A stretch of DNA of 64,000 nucleotides, from positions 928,001 through 992,000 of the forward strand of contig JAHRHY010000014.1 of NCBI GenBank assembly GCA_019671135.1, written 5' to 3'. Below, piece after piece: positions 60,117 through 64,000 of the stretch. A program made the translations under genes and the position numbers. Position 1 is the stretch's first letter. Each line of letters starts with the position of its first letter. The DNA is from Linnemannia hyalina (Eukaryota > Mortierellomycota > Mortierellomycetes > Mortierellales > Mortierellaceae). The notes under the pieces were generated by a model that was not told the DNA's origin, did no database searches, and worked only from the letters and a program-made list of their open reading frames with translations.

Positions 60117-61096
60117 GGCAGCAATGGAATGGAATGTAAAGAGGGGAATGAATGAATGAATGAATGAATGAGCCAAGGAGTGAAGGTGAATGATGTACGC
60201 GAGCAAAGTGGGGTGAAGGGTGAAGGAAAAGAAAGGGGGTCGAACAGCAACGCCCTATTTATCCTTTTTCTTTTTATCTGTTAAATTTGCTTTGGCGCTG
60301 TAACATGTCCCCAATTCACCCATTATCCACTACCACATTACAGTAGTTTCCCACCAGTCAAATGGGCAAATGCATCCCTGGATAGCAACGCCGAGCTACA
60401 GCTAGCAAAAAACTACAAACCCCGCATTCCCTTCTTTTCGTTGCAACAGACAGACCCCCCTCTATCCCTAGTCTACCTGCTGGACACTGTACGCACACAC
60501 GAGCCCAATCCCGCTTTCCTTGCCACCTGTCATCGTGAGTATTTTGCTATTTTTCACTCGCTCATTTCTTTTTCCTCTCTTCTTCTGTGCCTTCCAAATG
60601 AACAAGGTTTGGAAAAGATGGAAGGATCTCGCTGTCCAGCGGGGCATAATGGTGCACAAACAAACACTCGCCTATTCCTAATCCGGCAATCATATCATGG
60701 CCCTAGTCCATTTGACTTGGACTCCTTCTCTCTACCAAGCCCCTACCAACAAACAAAACAGGACACAAAGATAACAATAGCAGGCTGCCGTCTTTGCTGT
60801 TGACATGCTACGTGGGGGTCGTTGTGTCCACTCATGATCCTTCTCATTTCATTTCGGTATGACCACTTGTGGCTTGAGGTCATAAGCGTGCCTAAAAACA
60901 CGTATCTGAAATGCGCAGACCTTTTCCCCTCCTAGCCTTACATTATCCTTGTTTGACAATGTTACTGCTATCTTCTCCAGTCATTCATGGATGGACGCGC
61001 CTTTTTTTTTTATGAAATGTTGCTGCACTGCACTATTTTTATTTTCCGATGGGGGTATGTACGAAAGGCGTGTAGGAAGTATGTATAAAAAATCCT
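60117..61096. other. intergenic: CDF promoter and annexin 3' flank
   Basis: Contains the CDF leader with a (GAAT)n tract, an AT-rich promoter region near 60257-60290 and about 700 bp without a defensible gene. Confidence 0.5.
60146..60171. repeat. (GAAT)6 microsatellite
   Basis: About six and a half GAAT units, 30-55 bp upstream of the CDF start codon, so in its 5' leader. Confidence 0.85.
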
Positions 61097-62806
61097 CTAG
61101 ATAGTCTGGTGGATCAAATGGCAGAGCAAGTGGCTGTAAAGTCCAGATGTATCGCCCTAGAGTCATCGAATTGAAAGAAGAAAGGGAGCGGGTTAGAATA
61201 TGATGTCAATCTCGTAAAACACAGATTGCCTGCAGTCATAACGATCCATAATGGCAAAGAACCACTTACTCGGATGCGGTCGGCAAGAGTGCGGTTGTAG
61301 TCCATATGGTAGGCTGCCTTGACCTTCTCCATGAACTTGCCACGGTTTCTGATCACAAGTCGCGAGAGATGATCCTCGTTGGTTCCCACACCCTCCATCG
61401 ACTCCTCGAAGCGAAGGGCGACATGGCGAGCAGGGTCACCAGCTTGCATGACGGTGTATAAGAGCAGGTCGAGGACCTCGCCCTTGTGGAAGGGGGCGAT
61501 GTTCTTGTCAATAGTGGTGACGACGTGGGCCTTGTGGTGGAGAGAGTTGTAGGTGCGGATGACGGTGTTGAGCTGGGCGGTGGTCAGGGAGGAGACGTAC
61601 TGGAGCGATCCGTTGAGGTCCTTGGCCTCGAGCAGCTTGTGCAACTTTTCAATGGCCCCATCGACGTTCTCCAGTGGCTTTTCCTCCTTTGGCTAATTTC
61701 AGTTAAGGGTCATCGCCATTGAACATCGTCAGCGGGATTGGAAACTGTAAGAAAAAAGGTAGGGCCTTCCCGCGATCCTTCCTTCCCGCATCCATTACTC
61801 TGTTGCTTATCTAAGGAGTCAAAGAAAATAAGGGATCAAATCTTACCTCGAGGATGGCAACAAAGAAGGCCTTGGTCTCATTAACCTTGCAGAACGAGAG
61901 AACGTGCTCTTTCAAGTCGGCCTTGTGAACAGCAGTGAAAGCCTCCTTGAGTTCAGCAATCTCTTCTGAAGTTCTTCCCACAAGAATCTGTATGAGAATG
62001 TACAAAGTCATTACAAGTGAAAAAATACAAAAACAAGGGGTGAGCAACAAAAAAAAGGGCCGATTAGAACCGGGGCACATACAAAAAACCAAAATAAAAT
62101 AAAATAAGTCAATTGCAAAAAATTCCTTCAGCCCGGTCGGTTTGTCAGTCGACCCCTGAATGCCAAAGAACACCAACTTGGCTGGCAACCGACAACAAAT
62201 ATAAAAAAGAAAACATACCTCGCAGAAAACTTCGATGGCGGTGTCCTTCTTTCTGAGGGTCTCGTACTTGCGGTTGGACTTACCGGCCTTGTGGAGATAC
62301 TGGACCTCGGCAAGGACCTTGTGCTGGCAGGCACCGGCGAGTAATGATCCCAAGCTTCCAATGATCTTCTTGTCAAGCTCCACAGCCAGATCGACTCCGT
62401 ACGAGGTTTTGTACTGGCGAGCAATGATCACCAACTGCTGGTACTCTCTGCGTCCTATTTGGCATGGGTTGGATGTGATAGAAGTCAGTGATATGTTTGT
62501 CAGGCAGGCAATGAGAATGAAGGGATGAGGAGAGGGAGAGTGAGAAGTCAAAGGCATGTTACATGTTTTTCTTCTTCTTTTGGAGACCCTTTGGGGTGGA
62601 AGCATTGTGTGGGGTTGAGAACGAAGGAAGGGCTAATGAGCTAAAAAGTGTCACTTTTACCCCTGATAAGGGCAGAGCCAAAAATAAGAGTTAAGAGACG
62701 CACCGATGATGTTGACGAGGGCCTCCTGGTCGGCGACAGTATATTCAAGAGCGGTGTGGATGTTCTGGAGGTCGAAGGTAAGCTCTGGAGGGATTGCTGG
62801 TGCCAT
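61097..62806 (-). CDS. annexin
   Basis: Exons 62806-62704, 62454-62219, 61987-61847, 61692-61270 and 61156-61097; 320 residues, the usual annexin core length. Four repeats of about 70 residues can be traced. The last repeat is canonical: GVGTNEDHLSRLVIRNRGKF, then YHMDYNRTLADRIRGDTSGL. Its type II calcium site has G261-V-G263-T264 and the capping acidic residue D303. Repeats 1-3 keep the helix pattern (for example IARQYKTSYGVDLAVEL) but have lost GxGT. Annexins bind acidic phospholipids in a Ca2+-dependent way and help membrane trafficking and repair; fungal members are poorly characterised. The short N-terminus (about 15 residues) has no extra domain. The last exon is only 60 nt. Confidence 0.92.
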
Positions 62807-64000
62807 GGTGTGAATGATGAAAAAGAGTGTTGTGATGGGAAAGAATGAAAGTTGGTGAAAGTGAAAAGAAAAAGAGATGGGAAAAAGAAAAGAAAGACGA
62901 AGGAGGGTTGAAGAAGAGGTCGTGTTTGCCGTTGTCCTTGTGGTTCGGCAATGGAAAGATGAGGAAACGTGCTCTCTTCTTTCCTCTTTTCATTCACATT
63001 CACTTCTTTCCCGAGGCATACGGCAACAGAAGCATATTTAGTATTCTTTTTTTATCTCGCAGTGAACGAACGATTGTATGCAAGAAAGACGTGTAAACAT
63101 GAGGAGGTTGAAAGATGTGTACATGTACCTGATAATATTTTTGTTTCCCACTGTTTTTCTTACCTTTCGCCCTTCGGGAAGAGCAATGCGAGGTGGCATG
63201 GTTTTATGGTCTCAGTAGAATTCTAGGACCACGCATGCTTAGTTGTGTGTTCTCCAATACTCCATTAGCACTGAACCACATCTATCACGTTTTGGCATCT
63301 CCAAACAAGGTGGGCTGAGCATTGATTTTCATGCGCTGAATGAGGAGAAACGCGCTAACGGGTTTGTATGCCTCCCTGTCCCTGTCCCTGGCCTGTCTAC
63401 CCCTCAATTGAACACATGCTGATTTCTCTGTTGTGCGCATGGGACAGGTTTTATTTATCAAACAGCTCAGTGTAGAGGTAGAAGACACGGACAAACATGC
63501 AGCCACCATTGAACAAATAGCGCAGACCTTTATTAGTTTACTGCGCTTATCGAAATGATAACCCTGACAACCCTCGGACGCGGCCACGACATTTCACGCC
63601 ATTTCTTGATTGAGACTTTAAAAGAAAGAATGTGTGGAGATAGAGATGGGGGTGATTGATGTGAACAACGCTACTCCATTGGGAGTATTTGTCATAGCAA
63701 TTGAATCTAAGGGCGTAGAAAAAAGAGCAGATCGGCAGCTGCGTAGTTGTTGCGTGGCCTTTGGGTTAGTTTATTTTTCTTGCCTTCTGATCGTACCTCG
63801 ATGTGTGTGTCTATTTGTTTCCCCTGTCCCTACTACTATCTCCACTTTGACTTTGAGCTTGAACCCGAACCTGTTGTGCTATTCTCCGCCGAGAATTACT
63901 AATCTCTTTGATTCGTTAAGGGTCAGTTTGAGTCTAATCCACCTGGCTGATCCTGGCCCCTTCCCAAACCCACTGCGAGAATATACGCTAAACTTTTTTC
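62807..64000. other. annexin promoter and right flank, no gene recognised
   Basis: A CT-rich annexin leader (on the minus strand) near 62810-62930, then AT-rich mixed sequence. Short frames up to 63587 have no recognisable content. A gene may begin beyond the window. Confidence 0.45.

Noticed and set aside
1..64000. tRNA genes, rRNA, CRISPR arrays, transposon ends
   Set aside because: Looked for B-box-like GGTTCGA contexts, regular spacer arrays and long terminal repeats by eye; nothing convincing was found. A tRNAscan or repeat search would be decisive.

Overview
The window is nuclear DNA from a filamentous fungus, most likely an early-diverging one of the Mortierella type. This rests on dense short spliceosomal introns (GT..AG, often with a TACTAAT-like branch site), a Dbf2/Sid2-type septation kinase, an Nbp2/Skb5-like SH3 protein, long CT-rich 5' leaders and many CAA/CAG-coded glutamine tracts. 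The lineage is inferred; no rRNA or tRNA gene was found. Every multi-exon model below was built by hand, and all of them close in frame from start to stop.

Layout. 1-2476: no gene. 2477-4787 (+): SH3 protein of the Nbp2 type. 5294-7108 (-): MFS transporter. 7109-10877: large divergent intergenic region. 10878-11545 (+): small GPI-anchored secreted protein. 12231-19707 (+): Tpr/Mlp1 nuclear-basket protein. 20196-23680 (+): Dbf2/Sid2 kinase. 24456-29009 (+): large protein of unknown function. 30934-42390 (-): tandem array of four paralogous single-pass membrane proteins with beta-rich ectodomains and, in three of them, glutamine-rich tails. 43767-44857 (+): two small secreted cysteine-rich paralogs. 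44827-48928 (-): APC4, sharing a 194-bp divergent promoter with a family X DNA polymerase (49123-53198, +). 53741-56769 (+): ACSS3-like acyl-CoA synthetase. 57828-60116 (-): Mn-type cation diffusion facilitator. 61097-62806 (-): annexin. 62807-64000: no gene seen.

Main points. (1) The intergenic region between the MFS transporter and the GPI protein holds eight copies of ATCWGATAA, the published consensus for iron-responsive GATA repressors (SreA/Fep1/Urbs1/SRE). Only two more copies were found in the rest of the window, one of them inside a coding exon. This suggests that the two divergent genes form an iron-regulated pair. (2) The four-gene membrane-protein array shares two introns at fixed positions and phases. 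Three copies share a glycine-zipper membrane segment and a YTPPT motif in a glutamine-rich tail, and none shows a clear signal peptide. (3) One array member carries a CAG-to-TAG stop in the second of four 72-bp repeats; the frame stays open for 102 more codons to a tail ending that its neighbour also has. (4) Other oddities are an activation segment of about 200 residues in the Dbf2-like kinase, a CCHC zinc knuckle in the polymerase, a thrice-repeated PDFLG motif in the unknown protein, and a secreted peptide copy that has lost three cysteines and the ancestral stop.

The conserved genes (Tpr, Dbf2, APC4, PolX, annexin, CDF, ACSS3) are ordinary housekeeping neighbours. The membrane array, the cysteine-rich pair and the GPI protein are the lineage-specific part.
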